Assembly: GCF_016808095.1 (NCBI RefSeq)
Contig: NC_068971.1
Location: forward strand, 47,428,131 to 47,492,130
Direction: 5' to 3'
Source: Vigna angularis
Taxonomy: Eukaryota; Streptophyta; Magnoliopsida; Fabales; Fabaceae
DNA: 64,000 bases
The first letter of the stretch is position 1. Every line of letters starts with the position of its first letter. Positions 51,774 to 64,000 of this stretch are shown piece by piece. The notes beneath the pieces were generated by a model. That model saw only the letters and a program-made list of their open reading frames with translations, was not told the DNA's origin and did not search any database. Made by a program: the position numbers and the translations under genes.

Positions 51774-54700
51774 GGATGGGACTAGGGGGGTTTGATGTAA
51801 TGGGTGTCTCGAGAGGATTGAAAATTGGGGACTTTTGGAGTAGGTGCTGAAAGGTGAGAGTTTGCGTGTGATGGTGTATCAGAGAGAAAAGAAGAAGAAG
51901 AAGCTTAATTGGGGTTTACTTCTCCCACTAATACCTTTGATTATTCCATGTATGCACAATGGAAGATTCGCTTGAGGCTCTACAGAACATAGCATATAGA
52001 TGCAGAGAGAGGAACAAGAGACTGAGATTATGACATTTTCACACCTTCTCTTTTTCTCTACCATAGTCACTTTCCTCTTTAAGGTTCTTTTAAATTGTCC
52101 AATTTAAGCCTTAAATACCAACTTTCCATTATTTCAAATTCAGATGTTAACATATTTTAATTTTAATTTCTATTATTTTGGATATAAAGACTACAAGAAT
52201 TACTAAAACTACATCTACAAGAAATAAATTCTAACTGGAAAATAAAAAATATAATGAATATGTAAGTATACAAATTAAACAAATAATTGAATCATCGATA
52301 TTTTCATATCAAATATTGAAAACTAATCATTCAAAACCTTAAAATCCATATAAATAATATGTTTCTTTAATATATCCAGACATGAAGGTTGGGTTCATGA
52401 TCATGATTATTTGTAAACTATTTTACTTTATTAGCACTTTTTAAAATAATTGATGAAGAATCATAATGTATTGCTTGGAGTAATAATTGATATTTTTGGC
52501 TTTGTTTTCCTGTCATATTTGTTAGAATATATGTGAATGCATAAGCTTCGAGGTTGAATATTAGCATTGGATTTTATTTTTAAGAGGCTAACTTTTCATT
52601 TTATTTAAAAGATTTTCCTTTGTGTGATAAATTATTTGAAAGAAAAAACAATGTTTTGTTAAAGGATGTGACTAACCAAAGTTTTGAGAGTGATTTGAGG
52701 ATGTGATGGTATTTGAGTGTTCTTAAATGATTAAACTTAATTGAATTATTAATTACGTGATGAATGTGCAACTACTTTTCTTTCAATGCATGCATGGTTT
52801 GGACTCTGCACTCAGCATCCGTGAAAAGTCTCCTCTGTTTACCAATATGTTTTCTTTCTTTCTTCTTTTTTTTTAATTCTTTATATAGTCTTTTTTTTTT
52901 TGTGTTTTTATAAATGAAAATTAAGTGCAAATTTGTTTAATTTTGATAAAGAAGATAAAAATGAAAAACTACGTCAAGTTTAAGAAAAACTTCCTCCATA
53001 TTTATTAGGAGACACCTCTTAAGAAAATTATTGGTACAAGACGTTTCATAATTTCTATACAGTTGCATATTTATTTATTTTATTAATTTTTCATTTTTAA
53101 GATATTTTATAATTTTTATATGATTATATATAAGTATTGTTTAATAAATAGTAAAAGTAAATTTTTAAAATTTATAATAGTGATAACTAATTTACTATAT
53201 TAGTAGAATTTTAAAAAACTAACTAAATTATTTATTTTTATTAATTTGTGTGACTATGTTAAAATTAAGCATCAAACGGGTAATTTTGGTTCGGAAGAGA
53301 AATTGAAAAATGATAAATCTTTTCTTTGAAAAGGAAAACAAACTTCTTTACTGCTATTTTTCTCTCAAATAAAGAATATAAGCTTGTCTTTATATCAATA
53401 ACAAAAGAAATTAAGGTTAATTGTGTTTAAAACTGTTTATGTGTACGACAAAAAGATAAAGATTATATATTTTGGTCAATAATTTCATTTCTAGACAAAT
53501 TAAATACATAATGTTGAAAAAAATATAAACATATATCAACAATATGTATACTAATGTTAAAATAAAAATAATTTGCATTTACATTTCTTAAAATAATGCT
53601 AGTTTGCAAATAGAAATTCACTCCACTTTTATAAAACAATATCTCCATCTCCTCTAACCCTTTTTTTTATAAGATATTAGCATTCCATGTATTTTTTGGA
53701 AATAACATTCTCCTTTATTATACTTTTAATAAAGTTTATACTCACTTCTATTATTTATTAAAAAATATTATATCAACTAAAACTGAATAAAAAAATTTGA
53801 AAGTAAAAAAATTTATAGTTTTTAAATATAAATTAAAAAATTGTATGAATGTCCTTTGAAAAAATAGAACTGTAACTGTAATTTAAAAAATAAAAATAAA
53901 AGAAAGTAAATATATTTTGAAATTTAAGCAAAGATTAGTGTAATTTAAAATAATTAAAAATAAATAAATATTTTAATGTTTAAAATTAAGAACATATATT
54001 ATAAAAATAATTTGTTCTTTATTTATGTAGAGAAAATGAAATTCTTTACTTTTTTTTTATCACAAGTTTAGTTAGATTAAAATTTCCTTTCCAATAAATA
54101 ATTTTAAGATGTTTATGTTGTTTACATGCGGGAGAGTTAATTGATACAATAGTATATCAAGATTAACTTATAAAAAAAATAGATTAAGATATTTTCTCCA
54201 ATCATTTAGAGATATTTATGTTATTTGCATGGAGGAGATTGAATTAACTAGTTATATTAAGTTTAGTTTATCAAAATTTTAAAGGTTAAATTCTTTTCGA
54301 GGTTCTATTTTGGTTTTCATCTCAAATGGATAATTCATTTGTTTTTTTGTTGTCAATTATGTGTCTATTAGTGAACACAATTAGACCTTTGTTGTTAAAT
54401 TGTTTAGCATTAAAAATACATTGATGTGATTTTTTTAAATGACATAACAAAGTGATGAAATTTTAGGAGGAATACTAAAATGAATTTTTGTATTTTAAAT
54501 ATTACAAAAATCCTAAAATTTAATTCAAATCAAATTGGGGATGTTTTCATTGTAGTTATATTGTACAAAATTAGGGTTCTCTGATAGGATTTAGGGTTCT
54601 ATCATACAAATTGTGGATTGATTAAGTGAAATTGGGGATTGATTGAAAGAAATTAAGGTTCAGTGAAGAGATTTAGGTGTTTGTCGTCATCTTTCAAACT

Positions 54701-56750
54701 TCTTGATTGAAATGTGAGGTGGTTTGAAGTCAATTGCGAGGTAATTCGAGGTCAATTGCGTCGAAGGTGAGTAAATGTTGTATTGGGGTTTCAATTTATT
54801 CTTTGTTGATTTTTGTTGTCAATATTAGGGTTGTCTCACTGTTGACATGTCTTTCTATGTTCATTACAATGTGGTCTCTCTGTTGTCCCTCATGTTTAAA
54901 GTCGTGTTGGAGAGTGTGTTTTAGTGTATTATGTCTTAATGAATAATGATATTTTGACAACATTTTTTTTATAACATTTTAACATCATCTATGTATTGTC
55001 AAAAAAATATTGTCAAAATATCATTATCCATGCTTAATAGGTGTTGTTTTATGTCTGTATATTATTATTTTATAAGTTTATAACTCCATGTTTAAAGTTG
55101 TGTTGGAGTGCATATTTTATAAGTTTATAAATATTCTTGTGTGTGTGATAGAAGATAATTTTGAAATTATTTTTTACCACGCAAATGATGGTAGACTGAA
55201 ATGAAATATAAAAGGGATTTTTTTTTTCACCACTTACATTTATGACATTTATGACTTTGACGTGTTTTTGTAGTTCAAAATTACTATTATATTCATTGTA
55301 GTATTAATAAAGTAAGATATTAAATTATGAGAGATTCTAAAAATTTCTTACTATAAATCTTAAATTAGACAAATGATAAATAATACGAATGTTATTGTCT
55401 TTTCATATTATGGAAGATAAATATATTTATAATTTTTGAAACATTATATATACAGAAATGTCAGTTATGGTTTATTATCTTTTCCTCTAAATACTTTATA
55501 TAATAACAACTATGATCATATTAATACTATTGCAAATATAGTAGAGTATTCATAAATATATAGAAAACAACATAAAAGGAGATTATAGTTTTAAAATATA
55601 ATAAGTTATTAATATAAATTTTGGTAAAACATGTATTTTATATACCATATATTTTAAATTGTAGATGCGTGTATATATTTATATAATGAAATGTTTCTGT
55701 AATCTAATAATAGTAGCATATAAATACATGGCCCGTTACAATTTACAAAGAACCCATAACCAAGTTTTAAAATGGAGAAACAAAATTAAAAGGTATAATT
55801 TCTTAAATATTTTAACGAAATTTTTGTTTAAATTTAAGTGATCACATATTTAAAAAAAGTTCTATCTCTTCCTTCGCCCATGAGTCATATTGCTTTTCAT
55901 AGTTACAAAGTACAATAATTTTCTGAAAATAGAAAAATAAATAAACCTTGGATTGTTTTAACGCTTTAATGGAAAATTTCCAAATGGAGAAAATTACAGG
56001 CAGAGAAAAATATACAGTGTACAATGAATTAAGGATACACCATTACATTATATCTGAAAAAAAAAACATACTAAAGCAAGTCACTGGTTTAGTTCCAATC
56101 TCTGAGAAAAGCATTCGCAGGAAAAGAGAATTCTCTGCTTTTGATTTGTACTTTTTTTTTTCTGCTTTCCTGCTGTCTAAGATCTAAGGATGTATATGTA
56201 TACACACAATTTTAAACTGTTTCAAAACTTTGTTACCTTTTTAAAAAATTATTATATTTATGGCAAAATAGAAGGTGTATGTTTAACTATAATTAGATAG
56301 TATATTATTTATGCTTTCTTTATATGGGAGTAGAAACGTGAAAGACAAAAAAATGAAAACAAAATAGAAAGAAAAGAGTTGAATCTAAGAAATAAAAGGG
56401 TGGATAATAAAGGGAAAAGTGAACATCTTATAATAAAGTTAATTAATGAGATAAAATTAAATTGATTGGATATTATGATAAATTATAAATATATTTTGAA
56501 TAAGAATAAGTATAAATTAAAATTAGAGAAAATTATTATTAGTTAATATATAAAATTAAAATAACTAGTAAATCATAATTAAACTTAACTGGTGTGATGA
56601 AGGTATTGAATACAGTAATCTTAATAGTTTGGTTAGTTTGAATCTTTATAGGTAAAAGAGTGCAAAGAAGGTTATCCGAAGAGGATTGGACGGGTTTGAA
56701 AGTAAAAGAGCAATAAATGGTAAAAAGTGAACAAAAATACTTTTGAGCCA
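51774..56750. other. Lipase promoter region and long AT-rich intergenic DNA
   Basis: The first 250 bases upstream of the lipase ATG are the probable leader and promoter. From about 52090 to 56750 the DNA is very AT-rich, with no recognisable gene, LTR or transposon ends. The short open frames look like chance. Confidence 0.5.
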
Positions 56751-56769
56751 AAATTAAAAGAGTTGACTA

Positions 56770-59600
56770 GATCTAACATCTCCAAAAATATAGCTTTAAA
56801 GTATACTTAAGAGTCCTTACATTCATAATAAAATAAAACAGTTTACAAGAAGAATAAAGTTAATTTACACTTATCCTAAAATAATCATAAATTTACAACT
56901 TTACAGAAACATATACTAACACAACTCATAAGATCAGACTGATCAGTCATACAAGCAACGTATTAAACCAAACGGTCTTTTACTAATACAAAACCAGCAC
57001 CAGACCGAACGGTCTTACCCTAGCAAGAACCATCTTCTCCTGTCATTGCCTGGTCCAGAAAAACTTCAACTCCTTATGCTCACACCCACAGGGTGATCAT
57101 TGCAAGGACGAGGACGACCGAAAGGACAACCAGACAAGACAGGAAAATAAGGGCAAGCTAGTGTAATTTAATTAACTATGTAAACAAATTACTCACATAA
57201 ATCTGATATAAATCAATTAGTCTATCATGTAACAAACAATCATACATTTCCACCCATAATCGTACCACAATGCATGCATTGACTGTTCACTTTACTCTGA
57301 CTGCCCACACAGTATGAATTATGTAGATATGACGTTCTTGCACTCGTGGAAAGGTAATCTGAAAAACCATCAGAATTACCATAGCTGGAAACACAAGCCG
57401 CCACACGAGGTTAACCCTTCATTCCTCACTGTAGCTGGAAACCCAAGTCTACACATGAGTTTAGTCCGATAGCTAGAACCCCAAGCTATACGCAACCAGG
57501 CCTCCTGCTATTCTCACCACATGCGCCACCATTCTCTACTTGAGACTCGGTGACCATTAGAATGTCATGATGAACGACAACTTAGTTTGACCATATTCAT
57601 ACTTTACCATTCAATAACCAATCTTGAGATATTCCTTCCTGGAATACTCTTTCATACCCATATGATTTCATGTGTATCACAATTTAAATACCATACTTCA
57701 TTAACAACATATTTCCTCATTCGTCATATCTTTAAATACATATCACACATCATAGTGAAACAATAATCCCACCTTTAAACCAGACCGAACGTGAAAGTTC
57801 AACATAACCTATGAACAAGAACGAACAGGAGAGCACTCCCAATATGAGAATATGACCGAATGGTCATTTTGAGAATAAGACTCAAGTAGGAGTCGAACAT
57901 TTGAACTTATATCAAGCACTTATGATTTGGAACGAATAATATCGGCTTAGATCGAACACTGTTAACTTAGTACAATTTACGATATTGAGCACTAGTACAG
58001 GACCGAGCGCTATCACTAGCCTAACGGCTAGTTCAAGACCGAGCGCTATCACTAGCCTAAGAGCTAGTACAAGACTGAGCGCTATCACTAGCCTAACTGC
58101 TAGTACAATACCGAGCGCTATTACTAGCCTAAATGCTAGTACAAGACCGAGCGCTATTACTAGCCTAACGGCTAGTACAATACCGAGCGCTCTTTAAGAA
58201 ACTGAGTATCAGACTAAGACCGAACACTTTTTAAGAAATCGAGTATCAGTCTAAGACCGAACACTCTTTAACTTAGACTAATCATTATAGGCTTAGGCCG
58301 AACACTTAGGGCTCATGCCGAACACTAAGAGCTTCGACCGGACATCAATACCAACCAAGTACCAATACAAGACCAATCACTACTGAGACCGAGCGATAGT
58401 ACAGAATAAGCACTACCGAGACCGAGCGCTACTAAGGCCGAACGGTCATGAACTGGGAGGACTTCAAAACACACCAAACTCAATTAATTACCGAACACAG
58501 GAGAAGACCGAACGACCAAATGAGAGCATGGTCGAGGGGTCAACCTCGAACCCTTATTGAACTACATAATTCTGCAGAATAACTGCAGAATAATGATCGA
58601 CACCAAACATTATCAATTTCACTATACTCGTCCAACCTCTAATCCTCCAAACATATATCAAACACTTCTTTATATTGAACTAAGATTTCTTAAACTTTTC
58701 TAACATTGCTAAGAGAGTTTCATCACAGATTTGAGAATCAATTCTGCAGAATCATAAACTCAATGACCAGGAATCAGATTTCCTATAGAGACCAAACCCA
58801 AACAATTTCCCCATTTCAATAGCACACTACCTTTCAATTTCACTCGACCACTGAACCATAATCATGCAGATACAAAATTATCATAATCACATCATCAATA
58901 TTCCACACCAACAGCACCGAACATCCAATTCATCCAATTTTATACTCATACAGCTTTATCCAGATCAGTTTCATACACATGCATAATTATCAAACAACAT
59001 TTTCATACATCAAAATCAAGTAATTAAATTATCTAGCTTCTCTTACCTCTTGACTGGACCGAACAATGATTATTCTTTTCCAGACTTTGCTTCCTTCCCA
59101 GGATTATACCAAGAACACCTATACTTCACCAAACGGTAAAGAATTACCAACCCAAATTACCAGAAAAATAGTCAGAACTAAGAAGAAGGAGCTGATGAAC
59201 ACATGCAACCAGGAAGTTGGTTTGCATGTGCTAGGAAGTAGAATTTCTAAGAAGAAAAAAAACTTACTTGACTCTAAACTTGATTTTGATCGATGTAGAT
59301 TGAAGATCATGACTCCCAAATTGCTTAGACGGTGGCTGTTTGAGCAAAAAGTGAAAGGAGATGGAGGATTTCTAGAGAGAAGGAGGAGAAAAGGTAAAAG
59401 TTTGAGTTTTAAAGAGATGTAAATTCTGATAAATGAGATGAGCTGTGTTTTGGAAAAACCATATAAAATACTCAAGCTCATCTTTTTGACACATCTGCCC
59501 CTTTCTTCCACATGTCATTTTCAGGGGTTTGACACTAGATACTTTAAATGAGTTTGACTCTATGAGGATATTTGAAATTTGCACCAAAATAAAAGGTTAT
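56770..59600 (-). mobile_element. Degenerate GTTCGG-rich LTR-like remnant, reverse orientation
   Basis: Read on the minus strand this mirrors the remnant at 21640-23610 and the young LTRs. It has a pyrimidine-rich leader (59520-59060) and a splice-donor-like CAAGAGGTAAGAGAAGCTAG at about 59055-59036. A long stretch of GTTCGGTC/GCTCGGTC motifs follows, then GGGTGTGAGCAT near 57080 matching the LTRs' GGATGGGAGCAG. No internal genes or confirmed target duplication. Ends are approximate. Confidence 0.55.
57990..58197 (-). repeat. 36-bp tandem repeat, about six copies
   Basis: The unit ACCGAGCGCTATCACTAGCC followed by TAACGGCTAGTACAAG repeats every 36 bp with small changes. It lies inside the reverse-oriented LTR-like remnant and creates a chance open frame on the + strand. 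Confidence 0.9.
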
Positions 59601-60000
59601 TTTTTCAAGCAGAAGATGCATATCTCCCACCCAAAGGAAAGAACCTTGTGGTCAAAGCGATCATCCCACGACACAAACCATTCTTCAATCGCACAACATG
59701 AATAATCAAAGAAGAAGAAAATCTTGTTAACTTTTCTATATATATGATTGTGATTTTGTGGATTTGAGACCGAGTTAATTAAGTTGTTATTTTAACCTTA
59801 ACTAATAATCATAATTATAATTTCTAAAAAATTATAATAACAAAAGGATTGTATTACACGACCAAACATGTTACACTGCCGTTCCTCCGGAAGAAAATTG
59901 CACGAGCAAATAGGAACATGCAAAGGAACTAGCACATAACATCCTCATCTCATCTACCACTAATTTTTAAACTGAACAATACAAATGAGGTACATAAAAT
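59601..60000. other. Intergenic and 3' flank of the glucanase gene
   Basis: No recognisable feature. The 3' UTR of the minus-strand glucanase gene probably ends near 59900. Confidence 0.45.
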
Positions 60001-62738
60001 TTATAGCCAAACCACTCCCATGAGCAGAACTACTATCATCATTACAGGGTTTCTGATTCCTAATTCACCATGATGTATATTCCAGGCAGAAGAATCTGAA
60101 TTTGTGGAATTCATCGATGATAATGTGACGTTAGGGAAGGTGCCATTTTTGCCAAGACTGCACATGTTCACACATGTTAATTACTAACGTCACACATAAA
60201 CATCACAGCTAACGAAATGAACCTAAATGGCAAATGTCTTACCTTCCTGGAAACACACAGGATCCATGACCTGCATTCGTTCAAAATGTTCTTAGTTATA
60301 CTAGAAATCAGCAATAGAACTCTAGAAATTTTGCAGCTAAAATAGATCAACCGAAACTAAAAATTAACGAGGAAACAAAAAGCTAAAACTGGACATATCA
60401 AATGAACCATAATCTTAAAGGAATTAGCAATTTACTAGGATTGGTGGTGGAGATTGTAGCCATGTCATTGAAATCACAAGCCTGAGGAGACTTTCCCATC
60501 TGATGATAGTAAGTGTCAAAAGCATAATTTGCGTGTGCAACTACGTTGTCTGGTTCATAACATAGTTGTCCCTGCAGCAAAGGAGAGCAATCCACCTTGC
60601 CAGGTCCACATGCCCAATCTATTCCAGCTTGCAGCATCTTGGGATCGGCACCATCTTTTGCAACACAGTAAGTTTGATTGGTGGTGTCATTTGCCAGCAC
60701 TCCTCCTGATTCTGTTAACCGTAAAACATAAATAGGTTTCCCATTTGCGTCAAACAAACCCCAGTTCTTCTCAGACAATGAACCTGCCTTTGCATCCTCA
60801 TTGTAGAGTTCATAGATGTAAGTACTAACACCAATGCCGGGGTGTTTGGGAGTTCCAGTTACGTTAAGCACATGCTTGATCAAATTGCTGTTATAAGTGT
60901 TGGCATTTTCTACTGTTGCATCTGGTTCATTAGAGTCACCTTTTGAGGGCCAACCTGTTTCACTCACTACCACAGGAATGTTAGTGTAGTTGAGAAAAGC
61001 CATGGCAAAGTATGCTGCATCAATCACAGAATCAAACACGTTGGAGTAGTGGAGAAGAGTATTAGAATCAATGACTTCTTTGTTTGGAGGGAGGGGTTTG
61101 AAGAGTGCATAGTCCAACGGGAACACACCATCTGACTTCATATAATCATAGTAAGGGTAGGTGTTAAGCATTAGAAAAGAGCCAGTGGTTTGCAAGAAAT
61201 CAAACATTGGAACCAAGACTGGATTCAGCGAGCGGTTGAAGAAGGCTTGTGAAGGTGGAAAAGAGTCAAGGATCATGGAAGAGGAAAGGGGTGTTGAAAC
61301 TTTAATTTGGTGATCAATATTTGACGCCAGAAGGGCCGAATGAATGAATTTAAGGGCACTGACAAGCACTTTTGCCGCATTGGGGAGGGCGGTTAAAACC
61401 TCAGAACCAACACAGATAGATGTTATGTTAGTGGCAGGGTAATGAGCCACCACATTACGCGAAACCCACTTAGCAGCTGTGGTGTTTGATTGACCAATTG
61501 CTAGGATCTCTTCATTAGGAACAGACACGGCAACTTGTATTCCTGTGTTTGCAAGGGCAATGAGCATGGCTTGGTCAGCATCATACAACCTAACATGTCG
61601 AATTTGCTGAGCTTTAAGTAATGCCACTACTTGAGTGGGGTGAGGCATATCTGAGAGATCTCTTCCAATGTTCACCCCAATGAATGGTTCTGCAAGTAAC
61701 AAACATAAAGATCCATTAAACTATTTTCAGACTAAAGTCATCACTGGCTAACTGGTTAGATAATCAAGACTGGCATAGAAGCATATGCAGGCCGATTCCT
61801 CAAAACAATTCAGATTTTGGGGGGAAATATAACGTAAGCATTTGAAATAAGAAATGGCTAATTTGCTTTGTTCTGAAGTTTTAAATATTGTGTCACGGGA
61901 ACTTTTAACAAGATAGTAAATTCAGTAAAAATGAAATAGACTTATTCCAAAATAGCTTAGACATTTAAAAAGTGTCAGAGTATACACTTGACCAAATGTG
62001 GAGGAAAAGGACTACAAAGTCGTCCTACCACATTTAATATATTGGAATAGCACTGGTGGACTGCATCACCATTCAAGAAGGTCGATTAATAAAAGCACAT
62101 CAACCCTCTTCCTTTTTCAGTTTTTCTTACACATGCACATTAATTGCTACCTCAACTTCTTTCAGTCAAAAATAAGAAACATGTACAGAAACACTCATGC
62201 TTTGAGACTAAGAGGGGGGAAAAGGGGTAAACGAGAACAATGGACTAATCCATCACTCTAAGCAACTCCATACCATGCCTCTCAGGGCTCAGAAACCCTT
62301 GCATTTGAACATCAACACCAGCTAAATATAACAGAAAATATTTTCAACAGCCAGGCTTAGGATGTTATGCTACTTATGTGAGGAGTGAAAAATGGACAGC
62401 AAGTAAGGGTGTGTCTGTGTTAATGTCTTGTTACTCGGCAAAATTTCACTCCCACCAAGCAAACCCACCCCTACATATCAACGAACACTCTTAACAGCTA
62501 GGAAGGGTCTAAAATGGGTTTTTTCAATAGCGAATGCTGAAGAGTACTCCATGCAGTTCAAGTAAATGTAGTTCATCAGTGCAAACTGAACAATGCCAAC
62601 TCATGTTTGTACCAAAGGGACAGCAAACACAATAACAAATAGTACTATTATACAGGAAACTAAAACTTACTACTCACCTTCATCAGTTGCAGCGACATAT
62701 ACTGCAAGAAGAAGAAGAAGAAGAAAGTGCTTGGCCAT
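60001..62738 (-). CDS. GPI-anchored endo-1,3-beta-glucanase (GH17 plus X8/CBM43)
   Basis: It hydrolyses beta-1,3-glucan (callose) at the cell surface. Minus-strand exons: 62738-62678, 61689-60436, 60270-60243 and 60157-60001; the joined frame is 1500 nt and encodes 499 aa. Exon 1 is a signal peptide with a six-Leu run. GH17 spans about residues 23-345, with acid/base Glu117 (CVGSE) and nucleophile Glu264 (VVSETGWPSKG). The X8/CBM43 domain follows (about 361-445), with six cysteines at 362, 381, 388, 397, 425 and 443; the last lies in the 28-bp exon 3. A Ser/Asn-rich spacer and a hydrophobic tail (PVMMIVVLLMGVVWL) signal GPI anchoring. Length and layout match Arabidopsis glucan endo-1,3-beta-glucosidases of about 500 aa, some of which act at plasmodesmata. 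The frame in exon 2 runs past its splice site; the exon junctions restore the last X8 cysteine. Confidence 0.95.
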
Positions 62739-64000
62739 AGTGTAAATCTCCCTAACAAACTTGGTGAAAACTCACGTATGAACTGCTTGAAAGAGAAAAG
62801 GACCAGGCCAGAAAAATGGAAAGTGAAGTTGGGTAAATGCTGTAAGAGAGAGGGAGAGAGAGTGAAGTGAAGAAGAGAGAGCAAAACCAAGATGTGTCTT
62901 GGATTTTCACTGCAACAAAGCACAGGCAAAGGTATCAGAAAAAACAAGACAAGGACCGAGGAATGAGGCAAACAAACTCTCTGCTGCCTTCTTTTTATTT
63001 TTTAACAATTTATAGAAAATAAGAGAAACTAAGAATATATATACCTTACAATTGACTAACCATAATCCGCATTAATTAATTTTTCTTCCATCTCTTGCTA
63101 TTCTTCACCTTCAATCTAAGTATGTGACATTTATTTATCCCTAATATATTGTATATAAATTACTTTTCTATTATATATATACCAGGTTTTTCTGATTCAC
63201 ATACAATAGGTTAAAGGATTGAAAATAAAAAGTACTAGAAAAATAATAGCTTTATCAATTCATTACATCAATATTAAAAAATTATTGATTACATTGAACT
63301 GTTTTTATTTTTGCATTCCTTGAGTTGTACAATTAGTAAATTGTTTAATCATTTGAGTATTAGTTTTTAATTTGAGATTTTTTACATTTTTTTATTTATA
63401 TTAATTTCTTTTATTGGTTTGGTCCGACGAGATCATATTCATTAAAATTTGACCCAAACGTTCGAATTGTTAAATATTAAAATATTTTTTATAATTAATA
63501 ACAATTGAAGTGTTTTATTAAAATAATAAAAATTTAAATTATTTTATCTAAGCAAAAAAATATTTATTTAGAAATCAGTTAAATTTAATTAGAATGAGAA
63601 ATTTTGATGAATCAAAGTTGGCTAGAATTGGAATAAAAAACGTACAAGCAACATGACGAAGGAGCATGAAAGAAAATATTGAAAAAGTAACATAGAAAAT
63701 ATATAAACAAGTTTTACTTATTGAAAAATAATACAAACAAAAGACCAAAGGTGATTTTTTCTATGCTGTTTAATAGTTTGTTAATGAATCTAAAAGGAAT
63801 TTTGTAGTAAACGGTCATAAAAAAGTTTTAAAAACTTAGTTGGTTTACTGTGTCCTAGTCGTTAAAGTAGGAAGCATAATTTTGTTTTTTTATCAGTCTT
63901 TGGTTGTAAAGTTAAAGATAGGATTTTTGTTTGTACTTGGTTGGTGTGTTAATGAGATAGGGACTTCAAACCAATCAAAAGTTCGAGGGCTTCTCAAAAT
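62739..64000. other. Glucanase promoter region and AT-rich DNA
   Basis: The leader just upstream of the ATG contains a GA-rich stretch (62845-62880). Beyond about 63000 the DNA is AT-rich with no recognisable gene. Confidence 0.5.

Noticed and set aside
57985..58197. 70-aa Ser/Thr-rich repeat protein
   Set aside because: It is generated by the 36-bp tandem repeat (12 codons per unit).
59066..59511. Open frames of 118 and 130 aa on opposite strands
   Set aside because: They lie in the pyrimidine-rich leader of the reverse LTR-like remnant; composition alone keeps them open.
60398..60435. C-terminal extension of the glucanase exon 2 frame
   Set aside because: The frame runs through a GTAAAT donor into intron. 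Splicing at 60436 restores the last X8 cysteine and the GPI tail.

Overview
The window is nuclear DNA from a flowering plant: genes with many introns in AT-rich surroundings, Ty3/gypsy, hAT and Mutator-type transposons, and plant-type gene families. Gene sequences and the very CpG-rich GTTCG-type long terminal repeats (LTRs) suggest a phaseoloid legume, possibly Vigna. That species guess is an inference.

Five host genes are supported with exon models that stay in frame. (1) A chloroplast-type dehydroascorbate reductase, + strand, 10455-15512, six exons, 262 aa. (2) An HMGA/HMG-Y-like protein with an H1/H5 domain and four AT-hooks, + strand, 19900-20657, 179 aa. (3) An ALY/REF mRNA-export adaptor of the ALY3/ALY4 type, + strand, 43447-47760, 296 aa, with a leader intron and a GC-AG intron. 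(4) A class-3 lipase of the calmodulin-binding 'heat-shock protein' type, - strand, 51773-48540, 445 aa, tail-to-tail with ALY. (5) A GPI-anchored GH17 beta-1,3-glucanase with an X8/CBM43 domain, - strand, 62738-60001, 499 aa.

The rest is mostly transposons. At 2290-7634 is an intact short-LTR Ty3/gypsy chromovirus with a single polyprotein frame and exact 5-bp target duplications. At 25592-38581 is a three-level nest, each level bounded by its own target-site duplication. A Mutator-like element (9-bp TSD TTTTTTATT) was entered by an LTR element now reduced to a solo LTR (TSD ACCAT). That solo LTR was then entered by a very young full-length LTR retrotransposon (27897-36581, TSD TCGGG, 2455-bp LTRs differing at 3 sites). 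hAT-like elements lie at 18796-19321, 39188-40647 and 41200-42122, a 271-bp MITE at 17567-17837, and older GTTCGG-rich LTR-like remnants at about 21.6-23.6 kb and 56.8-59.6 kb.

The most unusual feature is inside the young retrotransposon. It has no pol, only a broken gag. In antisense it carries an apparently intact gene for a WUSCHEL-type homeodomain protein (32600-32038, 152 aa), with a TATA box, a 5' leader exon and two introns with canonical splice sites. The element looks like a non-autonomous carrier of a developmental transcription-factor gene. A second notable point is a conserved splice donor in the LTRs of this repeat family. Paired with an acceptor just before the gag start, it would make the whole CGTTCG motif array intronic.
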